Source: JAVJSD01 sp040219575 (lineage in GTDB: Bacteria; Planctomycetota; Planctomycetia; Pirellulales; Pirellulaceae). Taken from it: a stretch of DNA of 64,000 nucleotides. Both the position numbers and the translations under genes were made by a program. The stretch lies in contig JAVJSD010000045.1 of NCBI GenBank assembly GCA_040219575.1, positions 77,553 through 141,552 on the forward strand, given 5' to 3'. Of this stretch, positions 43,421-52,900 are shown piece after piece. Within the stretch, counting starts at the first letter, position 1; every line of letters starts with the position of its first letter. The notes under the pieces are model-generated. The model saw only the letters and a program-made list of their open reading frames with translations, did not search any database and was not told where the DNA came from.

Positions 43421-43449
43421 CTCGCAATCCTCCCGAGAACCTTGAGGCG

Positions 43450-44196
43450 TCACATGTGCGCGCCCCCGTTCACATTGAGCTGTTGTCCGGTGATGTAATC
43501 GCCTTCGGCCGCCAGAAAGACCACCGCGCGCGCGATTTCGACCGGTTGGGCGAATCGCCCCAGCGGGATCTTCGACTTGATCTGCGTTTGAATGTCCATC
43601 GGCACCCGCGCGAACATGTCGGTCTCGGTGTAGCCCGGCGCGACGCTGTTCACCGTGATGCCGAACCTGGCCAACTCCACCGCCGCCGTGCGCGTGAAGG
43701 CAATGATGCCGCCCTTGCTGGCGCTGTAGTTCGCCTGCCCGATCGCTCCCACCTGGCCGTTCATCGAGCTGATGTTGATGATCCGCCCGTAGCTCTGGGC
43801 GGTCATGAACGGGATGGCGGCCGAGGTGCAGAAGAAGCAGCCGTTCAAGTTGGTCTGAACCACCTCGATCCATTTGTCGTCGGTCATCTTGGGCAGCATC
43901 GAATCCCGCGTGATCCCCGCGTTGTTGACCAGGATGTCGAGATGGCCGAACTCCTTGGCGATCCGCTCGACCATTCCTCGGGCCTCGCTCGGGTCGGCGA
44001 GATTGGCCTTGGCCAACACGCAGACGCCGCCGGCCTTCTTAATCTCCTCGGCGACTTCCTCCGCCTTGGCGTCACTGCTCTGATAGTTGAGCGCCACCTT
44101 GGCGCCTTCCTGGGCGAGCTCCATCGCGATCGCTCTCCCGATCCCGCGCGAGGCCCCCGTGACCAGCGCTGTCTTTCCTTCCAGCCGTTTCATCAT
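43450..44196 (-). CDS. phaB: Acetoacetyl-CoA reductase / 3-oxoacyl reductase (SDR family)
   Basis: NADPH-dependent reduction of acetoacetyl-CoA to (R)-3-hydroxybutyryl-CoA. 248 residues. Cofactor motif TGASRGIG (13-20), NNAG (91-94), catalytic Ser near 143-144, Tyr157 and Lys161 (YSASK). The sequence alone does not separate PhaB from FabG; the neighbours phaA, the PhaE-like gene and phaC favour PhaB. Two ATG codons are adjacent (44191-44196). Upstream, 114 bases separate it from phaA; this gap carries a 7-bp tandem array (44235-44307). Confidence 0.92.
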   Translation of the reverse strand: MMKRLEGKTALVTGASRGIGRAIAMELAQEGAKVALNYQSSDAKAEEVAEEIKKAGGVCVLAKANLADPSEARGMVERIAKEFGHLDILVNNAGITRDSMLPKMTDDKWIEVVQTNLNGCFFCTSAAIPFMTAQSYGRIINISSMNGQVGAIGQANYSASKGGIIAFTRTAAVELARFGITVNSVAPGYTETDMFARVPMDIQTQIKSKIPLGRFAQPVEIARAVVFLAAEGDYITGQQLNVNGGAHM

Positions 44197-44234
44197 GCAA
44201 CTCCTGTCGAATATCCGTTGTGACTTACCGGTGG

Positions 44235-44307
44235 CTCACCTCTCACCTCTCACCTCTCACCTCTCATCTCTCAACTCTCAACTCTCACCTTTCTCCTCTC
44301 ACCTTTC
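44235..44307. repeat. 7-bp tandem array (CTCACCT)n upstream of phaB
   Basis: About ten copies of a heptamer: CTCACCT four to five times, then CTCATCT, CTCAACT twice, CTCACCT, and broken copies up to CACCTTT. The array fills most of the phaA-phaB gap. The period is seven throughout. Confidence 0.85.
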
Positions 44308-44310
44308 TGA

Positions 44311-45498
44311 TTAGCCGTGTTCAAAGATGGCCGCGATCCCCTGACCGCCGCCGATGCACATCGTGACCAGCGCTCGTTTGCCGCCGATGCGGTTGAGTTC
44401 GTAAAGCGCTTTGATGGTCAGAATCGCGCCGGTGGCGCCGATCGGATGCCCCAGCGAGATGCCGCTGCCGTTGGGATTGGTGCGATCGGCCGGCAGGCCC
44501 AGTTCGCGGCAGACGGCGATCGCCTGGGCGGCGAAGGCCTCGTTCACCTCGAACACGTCGATGTCGTCGAGCTTGAGATTGGTTTTCTCCAGCAGCTTGC
44601 GAACCGCCGGCACGGGCCCGATGCCCATGTACTTGGGATCGACCCCGGCGTAGCTGTAGTCGATCAACTTGCCCATCGGCTTGAGGCCGCGCTGCCGGGC
44701 GAGCTCGCCGTCCATCAGCACCACCGCCGCGGCGGCGTCGTTGATGCTCGAAGCGTTGCCGGGCGTCACGGTTCCCTGGGGATCGAACACCGGCCGCAGC
44801 CGGGCGAGTTTCTCCGTGGAACTGCCGCGGCGAACCGTCTCGTCGAGTTCGAACGGCGCGGTGCCGCCCTTGACCTTGATCTCGATCGGCGTGATCTGGG
44901 CCTTGAAGTAGCCCTTGTCGATGGCGGCGCCGGCGCGTTCGTGGCTCTCCACGGCCAGCGCGTCCTGGTCCTCGCGCGAGATATCGTACTTCTTGGCGAC
45001 GTTCTCGGCCGTTACGCCCATGTGGCAGTCGTCGAAGGGATCGCTCAGCGCGCCGACCATGGCGTCGATCATCTTGGTGTCGTTCATCCGCGCGCCGAAC
45101 CGCATCGCCGGCGAGAAGTACGGAGCGCGGCTCATGTTTTCCGCGCCGCCGGCGACCGCCGCTTCCGCGTCGCCGAGCATGATCGCCTGGGCGGCGGTGA
45201 TGATCGCCTGCAGCCCGCTGCCGCACAGGCGGTTGAGCGTCAGGGCCGGCGTCTCCACTGGCAGACCGCCGTTGACGCCCGCCACGCGCGCCAAGTAGTG
45301 ATCGTGGGCGTCGGTGTGGATGATGTTGCCGAACACCACATGTCCGATATCCCCCGGGTCGACCCCCGCGCGATGGACGGCCTCGCGCACGCATGCCGCC
45401 GCCATCTCGCTGGGCGGCACATCCTTCAAGCTGCCGCCGTATCCTCCGATTGCTGTTCTTACGCCACTCAAGACGACAATCTCTCGCGCGCCGCTCAT
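44311..45498 (-). CDS. phaA: Acetyl-CoA C-acetyltransferase (thiolase)
   Basis: Condenses two acetyl-CoA to acetoacetyl-CoA, the first step of PHB synthesis; can also run in the degradative direction. Start chosen at ATG 45496-45498 because GGAGGG lies about six bases upstream. The 395 residues contain acylated Cys92 (NRLCGSGLQA), His351 (GISLGHPIGATGA) and Cys381 (MCIGGGQG), the complete thiolase set. The N-terminal REIVVLSGVRTAIGGYGGSL is typical. It is the first gene of the PHA block on the minus strand. An acetoacetate source from fumarylacetoacetate cleavage is encoded in the same window (fahA). Confidence 0.96.
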   Translation of the reverse strand: MSGAREIVVLSGVRTAIGGYGGSLKDVPPSEMAAACVREAVHRAGVDPGDIGHVVFGNIIHTDAHDHYLARVAGVNGGLPVETPALTLNRLCGSGLQAIITAAQAIMLGDAEAAVAGGAENMSRAPYFSPAMRFGARMNDTKMIDAMVGALSDPFDDCHMGVTAENVAKKYDISREDQDALAVESHERAGAAIDKGYFKAQITPIEIKVKGGTAPFELDETVRRGSSTEKLARLRPVFDPQGTVTPGNASSINDAAAAVVLMDGELARQRGLKPMGKLIDYSYAGVDPKYMGIGPVPAVRKLLEKTNLKLDDIDVFEVNEAFAAQAIAVCRELGLPADRTNPNGSGISLGHPIGATGAILTIKALYELNRIGGKRALVTMCIGGGQGIAAIFEHG

Positions 45499-45831
45499 CG
45501 TTGACCCTCCGGGATCGAGTTTGCTGAGAAGGAACTGCCTGACGGGCATTATCTGGCAACTCCCATGCCAAGGTGCGGTTCGGTCCCGCCGTCCGCCTCG
45601 GACGAATGCCTCGCATCACATCAGGTCGCACGAAGCCGCGCAGTGCCGGGCGAGGGATGGAGATTGGTTGGCGCCGAAGTGTGCGGAGGCGCGCCAACGG
45701 ACGCGCAGGACGTGTGCGGAATCGCACGGCTGGTCGGCCGGTGTTATGGGGAACGAGAGGGACTGCGCCGGTGTGGTCCGCACTCCGCCAAGGACCAAGG
45801 ACCAAGGACCAATGACCAATTCGTCGATGTT
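45499..45831. other. Intergenic region between phaA and fbp with a short 7-bp array
   Basis: A 333-base gap. At 45788-45820 it carries heptamers: CCAAGGA three times followed by CCAATGA and CCAAT. Words CCAATGACCAAT match the array types at 14498 and 54085. No gene is supported in the remainder, which probably contains the phaA promoter. Confidence 0.5.
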
Positions 45832-46926
45832 TCAGCGGACGTTGATCTGAAAGCCAGCAGAGATCGACTCGACCGAAGTCGAGTGCACGGCCGACGGCGA
45901 TCGCAACTGGCGGCTGACCATCTGCTCGAACACGCCCATCTCTTCCTCACCGCCCACGATCAGCGGCACGCGCTGGTGGATCGCGGTAGGCTCCAGATCC
46001 AAGATCCTCCGCGTCCCGCTGCTGGCCTGGCCGCCCGCCTGTTCGGCGATAAAGGCCATCGGGTTGGCCTCGTACAGCAGGCGCAGTTTTCCCTCCGGGT
46101 AGTCGCTGGTGGGAGGATAAAGGAACACGCCGCCCCGCAGCAGCGTGCGGTGGAAGTCGGCCACCAGCGAGCCAATGTAGCGCGATGTGTATTTGCGGCC
46201 CATCGCCCCGCCGCGCAAGTGCGCCAAGTAGCCCCGGTAAGGTGCCGGGAACGAGTCGGAATTGGCCTCGTTCACGGAGTAGATCTGGCCGGCCCTCGGC
46301 ATGCGGATATTCTCGTGACTCAGCAGGTAGGCGCCGATCTCGGGATCGAGTGTGAAGCCGTGCACCCCATGCCCGGTGGTGTACACCAGGATGGTCGATG
46401 ATCCATACACAACGTATCCGGCCGCCAGCTGTTTCAGTCCGGGTTGCAGCACTGCGCCGGCGTCGTGGGGGCCCGGATCCGGCGGAACGCCCAGCACCGA
46501 GAAGATTGTTCCCACGCTCACATTCACGTCGAGGTTCGAGGAGCCGTCGAGCGGATCGAAGACGATAATGTATTTGCCGGGTTCGACCCGTCCTTCGAAG
46601 ATCACCGCCTCTTCTCCCTCTTCGGAAGCCAGGATGGCGACGCTCTCCCGCACGCCCAGGCAGTGCAGCAGGGCGTCGTTGGCGTACACGTCGAGCTTTT
46701 GCTGCCGCTCGCCCTGAACGTTCGTCTCGCCGGCGTCCCCGAGCATGTCGAGCAGTCCGGCCCGACGGACCTTCGCCTGGGTCATCTTCGTGGCCAGCGT
46801 GATTCCCGACAACAGCCAGGAAAAGGCGCCGGTGGCGTGCGGCGAGTGCCTCCGTTGTTCGCGGAGGATGTGTTGTTGCACGGTGACGATCAAGTGGTCC
46901 GACGTCGACTTCGAATTCGCGTACAT
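45832..46926 (-). CDS. fbp: Class I fructose-1,6-bisphosphatase
   Basis: Hydrolyses fructose 1,6-bisphosphate to fructose 6-phosphate in gluconeogenesis or a pentose cycle. 364 residues from ATG 46924-46926. The metal-binding signature FDPLDGSSNLD is at 123-133 and ASEEGEE near 100 supplies the other acidic ligands; KYTSRYIGSLVADFHR and YPPTSDYPEGKLRLLYEANPMAF form the substrate-binding half. The protein is slightly longer than the usual 330 residues owing to an N-terminal segment and about 25 extra C-terminal residues (SPSAVHSTSVESISAG). It is divergent from the zinc-ribbon gene across about 230 bases. Confidence 0.96.
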   Translation of the reverse strand: MYANSKSTSDHLIVTVQQHILREQRRHSPHATGAFSWLLSGITLATKMTQAKVRRAGLLDMLGDAGETNVQGERQQKLDVYANDALLHCLGVRESVAILASEEGEEAVIFEGRVEPGKYIIVFDPLDGSSNLDVNVSVGTIFSVLGVPPDPGPHDAGAVLQPGLKQLAAGYVVYGSSTILVYTTGHGVHGFTLDPEIGAYLLSHENIRMPRAGQIYSVNEANSDSFPAPYRGYLAHLRGGAMGRKYTSRYIGSLVADFHRTLLRGGVFLYPPTSDYPEGKLRLLYEANPMAFIAEQAGGQASSGTRRILDLEPTAIHQRVPLIVGGEEEMGVFEQMVSRQLRSPSAVHSTSVESISAGFQINVR

Positions 46927-47157
46927 GGCGATGCTCCCATAAGGCGCCCAACACAACCTCCGTGGTCTCCCACGATCGCATGGGGCAAATGTTATTCCGC
47001 ACCTCGTTTTTGCCCGCCCGGCGCCGAAGGGCCCGTCAAAGGCCGCAGCATCGATAATTCCGGTGTGGCGCGCGACGTGCACCGTGTGCGCGATGCGCAT
47101 CACATTGGCACGATCGGTTCTGCCATAACGCTCTTCTCGTACTTGGGAGGCATGGCC

Positions 47158-47850
47158 ATGCAGGTGCAAGCAAAGGAGGCCGTCGCCCGTCGGGCTGAGG
47201 CGGCCGAGAAATTGGCGGCGGTGATCCAGCGAGGCGACGCGTCGCGGATCGTCAGCAGCTTGGCGGACGGACTGACGACGCTCCGCAAGTTGATGTACCA
47301 GCGCATTCACCACGACGTGGAGGAGACCTACGGCCAGGACTCGATGCTCATGCCCCTCTCGGAGGAGAAGTGCGAGCATCGGATCAAGACCGAGATCGAG
47401 GTCTATCAAGTCGCCGTCTGCGCCGAAGAAGTGGATTCCTGCGGATACGTCGCGCAAGACCTCGCCTGGTTCGCCGACTGGCTGGCGCATCTACGGCTGG
47501 GAGAGCACTACGCCGATTCCCGCTACGACGACCGACTCTCCACCTACTTGGACCTCGATCGGGAAAAGCGTCGGTCGGCGTTCGTGAAAGTGCTTCAGCG
47601 GACGCTGCCCGAAACTTCGAAGGCGCCGCTGATCGTGTATCGACTGTTCCCGTTGGGAGTGCGGATCGTGACGGCGATCGCGTTTGGCGACGTCGCGACA
47701 GCCCGACAGCAGCGCGTCCGACAAAACAACTGGCTGCCGGCCATCGCCGATTGCCATCACTGCCACGGACACTTGTTGGATAACGGTGAGGTTTGCCGCG
47801 AATGTGGCAACCCCGTGTGGAAGTACCAATGGTTGACGGCCGTCGATTAG
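47158..47850 (+). CDS. Hypothetical protein with C-terminal zinc ribbon
   Basis: A 230-residue protein that I do not recognise. GGGAGG at 47145-47150 is best spaced for ATG 47158 rather than ATG 47152; the longer frame upstream is unsupported. The N-terminal 200 residues are mostly helical and charged, with EEVDSCGYVAQDLAWFADWL and a repeated tendency to heptads. The end carries CHHCHGHLLDNGEVCRECG, two CxxC pairs fitting a rubredoxin-like zinc ribbon, then NPVWKYQW. No signal peptide or membrane helix. Such ribbons often serve in nucleic-acid or protein binding, but nothing here fixes the function. Divergent from fbp. Confidence 0.72.
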   Translation: MQVQAKEAVARRAEAAEKLAAVIQRGDASRIVSSLADGLTTLRKLMYQRIHHDVEETYGQDSMLMPLSEEKCEHRIKTEIEVYQVAVCAEEVDSCGYVAQDLAWFADWLAHLRLGEHYADSRYDDRLSTYLDLDREKRRSAFVKVLQRTLPETSKAPLIVYRLFPLGVRIVTAIAFGDVATARQQRVRQNNWLPAIADCHHCHGHLLDNGEVCRECGNPVWKYQWLTAVD

Positions 47851-48002
47851 GACCGTCATTAGGACCGTCATGAAAAGTTGGAGGGCCGGCCGCGTCGGCT
47901 TGCCCGCCGCCGAGTCCCCCTGTTAGGCTGACGCCGTTGGGGACGAGGAGAGTCTCCCGACAGCACGCGCAACGTCGTCAGCCCCCAGGAGCGGCCGCAG
48001 CC

Positions 48003-48494
48003 ATGAACCAATCCATCGACCTCGAAACGCTTCGTCAAACGTCGTTCTTCTCCGGGATTCCCGATGAGCAACTGGCCCGACTGGCCGAGATTTCCCGGGA
48101 AGCGTCGTTTCAGCGAGGCGACATGTTGTTTCAAGAGGGAGACTTGGGCGATGAAGTCTACATCGTCGTCAAAGGCGAAGTCTCGGTCGTGATCTGCACG
48201 CCCAAGGTCGGCTGCCGCCATATCGGCACGGTCAGCGACGGCGAGCTGGTGGCCTGGTCGCCGATGCTGCAACACACCCGTCTCTCGGCCGGCGCCCACG
48301 TCATCGCCGCCACACGCGTGATCGCCATCAACGCCGCCAAGCTGCGGGCCCTGTGCGAAGAGGACGCCAAGCTCGGCTACCACTTCCTGCACCGCATCGC
48401 CGAGGTCCTCGCCGAGCGACTGAGCGGAACGCGGATGCGGCTGATGGAGGCCCACGGCGTGCATCTCCCCGAATTCGTCCCGGAGACGGATTGA
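48003..48494 (+). CDS. Cyclic nucleotide-binding domain protein without DNA-binding domain
   Basis: A 163-residue single cNMP-binding domain from ATG 48003. The beta roll is clear: LRQTSFFSGIPDEQLARLAE, then FQRGDMLFQEGDLGDEVYIV, VKGEVSVV and GELVAWSPML. The phosphate-binding cassette normally reads FGE(x)AL(x)...R-T/S-A; here it is VAWSPMLQHTRLSAGAHVIA, which lacks the usual RSA arginine context, so ligand binding is uncertain. After the C-helix (HFLHRIAEVLAERLSGTRMRL) the protein ends, with no helix-turn-helix of the Crp type. A regulatory subunit or redox/cyclic-nucleotide sensor acting by protein contact is possible. Confidence 0.85.
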   Translation: MNQSIDLETLRQTSFFSGIPDEQLARLAEISREASFQRGDMLFQEGDLGDEVYIVVKGEVSVVICTPKVGCRHIGTVSDGELVAWSPMLQHTRLSAGAHVIAATRVIAINAAKLRALCEEDAKLGYHFLHRIAEVLAERLSGTRMRLMEAHGVHLPEFVPETD

Positions 48495-48537
48495 GCCGCG
48501 CGGGATCAGCCACGTGCGGGATCAGCCACGTGTGGGA

Positions 48538-49281
48538 TCAGCCGAACACCAGCCTCACGAAACGTCGCAGGATTTGCTCGGTTGTGTCGCACTCCCCGCA
48601 CCGGGCCTCGAACTGGTCGGCGGTCACTCCCGCGATCTGCTCGACGTAGCGCGGATACGCCCGCAGCCGCTCGAGCAGTCCCTGCCGATTCAATTCGGGA
48701 TGGAACTGCGTGCAGTAGATCGGCTTGCCGGGGAAGGTGAACGCCTGGTGGATCACCCGGTCGGTCGAGGCCAGCAGCAGCGCGTCGGGCGGCAGCCGCT
48801 CGACGATGTCTTCATGGCCCATGACGGCGGCGAAGGGGTCGGGCAACTTGCCGAACACAGGATCGTGGCGGCCGGCGTCGGTAAGTTGGACCGGATTCGT
48901 GCCGATCTCGGCGCGGTCAAGATCGTGCACGACCTCGCCGCCCAGCGCCTTGGCCATCGCTTGAAAGCCCCAGCAGGAGGCGAAAGTCGGCTTGGCCTCG
49001 TCGTGCAACTCGCGCATGGCGACCAGGGCCGGTTCAATCCAGGGGCCGCCCTTGGCGACGGAGTAGTCGCCGCTGCCGCCTAACAGCACCATGTCGACCG
49101 CGTCGAGTTCGCGCCGGCTCGGCACACCGGCGAGCAGATCGAACACCCCGATCTGCCGCACCGAGGTATTGAGCGCTCGGGCGAAACAGTCGACTTCCTG
49201 CCGCCGCATGGGATCGTCGGCGTTGCGGACTTGCAGCAGCAGAAAGCGAAGCGAGTCGGACACGGCGGCTTGCGGACACAA
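48538..49281 (-). CDS. Class I glutamine amidotransferase-like protein
   Basis: A 247-residue stand-alone GATase1 domain related to the glutaminase part of GMP synthase. The nucleophile elbow is ASCWGFQAMA with Cys103, and the His-Glu pair is in QFHPELN (His194, Glu196), so the triad is complete. LLGGSGDYSV forms the oxyanion strand. The listed start is a TTG (49279-49281); a GTG six codons later (49261-49263) is also possible. Proteins of this type may hydrolyse gamma-glutamyl compounds or act on unknown amides. It is convergent with the cyclic nucleotide-binding gene, which ends 43 bases away. Confidence 0.85.
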   Translation of the reverse strand: MCPQAAVSDSLRFLLLQVRNADDPMRRQEVDCFARALNTSVRQIGVFDLLAGVPSRRELDAVDMVLLGGSGDYSVAKGGPWIEPALVAMRELHDEAKPTFASCWGFQAMAKALGGEVVHDLDRAEIGTNPVQLTDAGRHDPVFGKLPDPFAAVMGHEDIVERLPPDALLLASTDRVIHQAFTFPGKPIYCTQFHPELNRQGLLERLRAYPRYVEQIAGVTADQFEARCGECDTTEQILRRFVRLVFG

Positions 49282-49460
49282 GGTGGGGAGAGTTCGAGCT
49301 TGCCGCCATTCTGCCCCGAGAGCCGCGACGGGGCCAGGGGCGGCGACGCGCGGCGGCCGGCGACCGGGTAGTGGGCTATTTCAGTGACTCGTTCGGTCCT
49401 GTTCTGGAGATAGCGTCGCTGGGCGAATCAGGCGACCGCCGCGTGAATCGGGCCGCATCC

Positions 49461-49752
49461 AAAGGCGGTTTATCGCCTTTTCCGCCGCAGGCGGTGTTCG
49501 CCCCGGCGTTTTTACGCCGGGGTGAATCGATGCGAGACCAGGGGGCCACAGGGCCGTTTACGGTCCTTCTCGCCTCTCTGGCTCTAGCCCTTGGTAACAG
49601 GCGACACCCTGCCTCGCTCGAAGGGCTGAAGCCCGAATGACCGGGTAAGGGCCGTGAACGGCCCTGAGGCGGAAAATCGCCGGCGACTCGCAAGCCCGGC
49701 GTGAACGCCGGGCCTAACACCGCCTGCGGCGGAAAAGGACCGTGAACGGCCC
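49461..49752. repeat. Island of about nine consecutive stem-loops
   Basis: Stems in order: AAAGGCG/CGCCTTT (49461-49480), CCGCC/GGCGG (49482-49494), CCCCGGCG/CGCCGGGG (49501-49522), GGGCCG/CGGTCC (49551-49566), GGGCT/AGCCC (49623-49634), GGGCCG/CGGCCC (49649-49664), GGCG/CGCC (49668-49681), GCCCGGCG/CGCCGGGC (49694-49713), CCGCC/GGCGG (49720-49732). Several loops are TGAA or TTTA. The segment TTTTCCGCCGCAGGCGGTGT (49478-49497) recurs inverted at about 49719-49738, so the two halves also pair with each other. Confidence 0.75.
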
Positions 49753-49869
49753 TCAGTCACAAAACGCCTTTCCTCAAAAAGCATCCCACTGCTCAACGCG
49801 TGCCATTGTGACCTCGTGCCATTGTGACCTCGTGCCGTTCAAACTAGCCCTGCCGGCGACCGCGATTTG

Positions 49870-49899
49870 TTGAGCGTTGACCGCCGACTGGGGTAGACT
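49870..49899 (+). promoter_or_regulatory. Promoter-like element for the PQQ-like propeller gene
   Basis: TTGAGC (49870-49875) and TAGACT (49894-49899) are 18 bases apart and lie 45 bases before the ATG at 49945. The match to sigma70 boxes is moderate. Confidence 0.4.
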
Positions 49900-49944
49900 G
49901 AGACGCTCCGCCTTGCTGCTCCCTCCTGCCCCAGGAGTTTCGCG

Positions 49945-52900
49945 ATGTCGCACGCCTCGTTCTCTACGCTCCACCGATGGGCCTCGCGCGTTCGGGCCTA
50001 TCGCGTTCTTCCCTGCTTGCTGCTGGCGTTGATGGCGAACGCAGTTTCCCTCCAGGGGGCGGAGCCCGACGTCGCGCAAGTGCTGGAGCAAACCGGCCCG
50101 GGGCCGGGGGTGTGTGTGATCGTCGGCGCAGGCGACGCGAAACGGCTACTCGAACTGGCGCGAGCCAGCCAGTGGACGCTGCTGGTGCATGCACAGGACG
50201 CCCAGGCGGCGGGGCAACTGCGCCGCGAGGCCGAGGCGGCGGGACTGTTGGGCACGCGGGTCTATGTCGAACAAGACATCGACGGCCGTTTGCCGCTGGC
50301 GACCAACCTGGCCGATGTGCTGATCGTCGCCGACGACGGCATCGCGCAGTACAAGTCGGAGGAGTTGCGGCGCGTGCTGCATCCCGGCGCGAAGCTTGTG
50401 CGCGGCGGGGAGACCATCGTCATGCCGGCCGCCGCCGATAGCGACGATTGGAGCCATCCCTACCATGGGCCCGACAACAACCCGCTGTCGCGCGACGCCG
50501 CCGCTCGCGGGGCGCTGCTGACGCAGTTTCTGGCCGAACCGTGGTACGTGCCAATGCCGCAGGTGACGGTCGCTTCGGGCGGGCGGCTGTTCAAGGCCTT
50601 CGGGCACATCGCCCTCAAGGAGCGGGAGTGGCCCTGGCTCAACTCGCTGGTGGCGATCAACGCCTACAACGGCACGCAGCTTTGGAAGCGGCCGCTGAAA
50701 CCCGGTTTCATGATTCACCGCAACACGATCGTCGCCACGCCGAACACGCTCTACCTGGCCGACGACCAGTCGTGCAAGCTGCTCGACGCCGCCACGGGGC
50801 GGCTCACCGATGAAATCGTGATTCCCCGCGACGTCGATCCCGAGGGGGTGTGGAAGTGGATGGCGCTCGACGACGGCGTGCTCTACGCGCTGGTCGGCGG
50901 CAAGGAGCCGCTCGACAAGACCATTCGCGGCACGCGGGACGTGGCCGGCTGGCCGTGGAAGGAGCTGGGCGACGGATACGCCGGCGACTACGCCTGGGGC
51001 TATGGACGCACGCTGGTCGCGATCGATCCGACCACCAAACGCATCCTGTGGAAGTACCAGTCCGCCGAACCAATCGACAGCCGGGCCATGTGCCTGGCCG
51101 ACGGACGACTGTTCGTCTACAGCCATGGCAAGTTTCTGGCCGCCGTCTCCGTCAACGACGGCGAGGAGCTGTGGAAGAACGACGACGCGGAGCTATTGGC
51201 CGCCATCGGCGAGCACGACCGAGCGCAAAACCCGATCAAGGGCTTCGCCAGCTCCAGCTACACCAAGGCCAACCAGCGGGGGCTGTACTTCGCGGGACCG
51301 CAGCGAGCGCGGCTGGTCGGCGTCTCGGCGGAAAACGGCAAGATGCTGTGGCAGTACCCGCACGGCAACTTTCAACTCATCCTGCGCGACGACGGCCTAT
51401 ACGCCATGGGCCGCACCGAGACCAGCAAGGTGTTCGATTACCAGACCGGCCGCGTGCTGGCCGACCTGCAGTGCTACCGCGGCAACTGCACGCGGGCCAC
51501 GGCCACGCTCGACAGCATCTTCACCCGCGGCTACCGGCACACCGGTACGATGCGGCTCGACCTGTCGGGAAACCAGCCGCGGCGAATCCCTTTGATGCGG
51601 CCCGCCTGCCAGGACGGCGTGATCGTCTCTGAAGGGCACTTCTATTGGGGGCCGTGGATGTGCGACTGCAATCATTCGCTGGTCGGGCTGATCTGCCTCG
51701 CGCCGGCGGGAGACTTTGCTTTCCACGCCGAAGCGCAAGCGTCGCAACGTTTGGAAGTTTCACGCGACGGGAAGCCGCGGCAGCCGCTCCTCGCCGCCGA
51801 TGCGAAGGACTGGCCCGCATATCGCTCGGGCGTCGCGCGGCAATCGGCGGTCGACGTGAAGTCGCCCGCGGAAGCGAAGCCTCTGTGGCAATGCGAATCG
51901 AAATCGGGAGCCGAACCGACGGCGCCGATCTGCGTCGCCGGGCGCGTTTACTGGAGCGGGCTCGACGGCGTCGTCCACTGCGTCGACGCAGCCTCGGGCG
52001 AGAAGCAATGGACCGACTACACCGGCGGCGCGGTGCGATTTCCGCCCGAGTTCTGGCGCGGGCGCATTTACGTCGGCTCGGGCGACGGTTGCGTGTACTG
52101 CTTCGACGCGGCCGCTGGCGAGCAACTGTGGAAGTTTCGCGCTGCACCCAGTGAGCGGCGCATCAACGTGCACGGTTCGCTGATGTCGAATTGGCCGATC
52201 GGCGGCGGCGTCCTGGTGCACGACGGCGTCGTCTACGCCGCCGCCGGCATTACCAGCTACGACGGCACGCACGTCTTCGCCCTAGACGCCGAGACTGGCG
52301 CCATCCGCTGGCAGAACAACACCTCCGGCAAACTGGCCGGCGACGACCGGGCCACCGGCGTGAGCGTGCAAGGACATCTGCTGCTGCACGGCGACCGGCT
52401 TCATCTGGCGGGTGGGAACATCGTCTCACCGGCCGAGTACGACCTCGTCGATGGCCGTTGTTTGAACGAAGTCAGCAACGAATGGCTGCACGCCGACGCC
52501 GACGCCGCGTTCCCGACGCCCGACAACAACACCCGCGAGATGTTCCGCCGCTCGCCGCGAGGGCGGGAGCTGTTCGTGGTCGATGGCGAGGTGCGGGTGT
52601 TCGACGAACTGTTGTATTCACCGGCCAAGTACGGCCCGTCGCGGTACTTCGGCGGCCATTTCCTGCAGGCGTCGCGCGACGGCGCAACGGTGCGAGCCAC
52701 CTTCAACCGTGTGGTTCGGCTTGGCGCCGCCGCAAAGCGCGATGCGAAGCAGGATGCCGAACCGATCGGCGTGTGGCAGACAGCCGCCTTCTCGGATCCC
52801 CGCGCTCTGGCGATCACCCAGAACGCCGTGGTCGTCGCCGGTCAACTGGCGGGAGAAGACGACCAAGGGGAAGCAACCTTCGCCGTATCCTCGTTCGATC

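Larger units (their letters stand above)
49282..49944. other. Long intergenic region holding a hairpin island
   Basis: 663 bases without a supported gene. 49461-49752 is a chain of hairpins (see separate entry). 49797-49838 has a 16-bp direct repeat of CGTGCCATTGTGACCT. 49870-49899 is promoter-like. The short open frames here are made of the hairpin sequences and are not convincing. Confidence 0.6.

Noticed and set aside
49376..49720. Minus-strand frame of 114 codons
   Set aside because: Made of the hairpin island; composition is not protein-like.
49461..49752. CRISPR array or tRNA cluster
   Set aside because: Hairpins differ in sequence and spacing, there are no repeated spacers, and no T-loop sequence is present.
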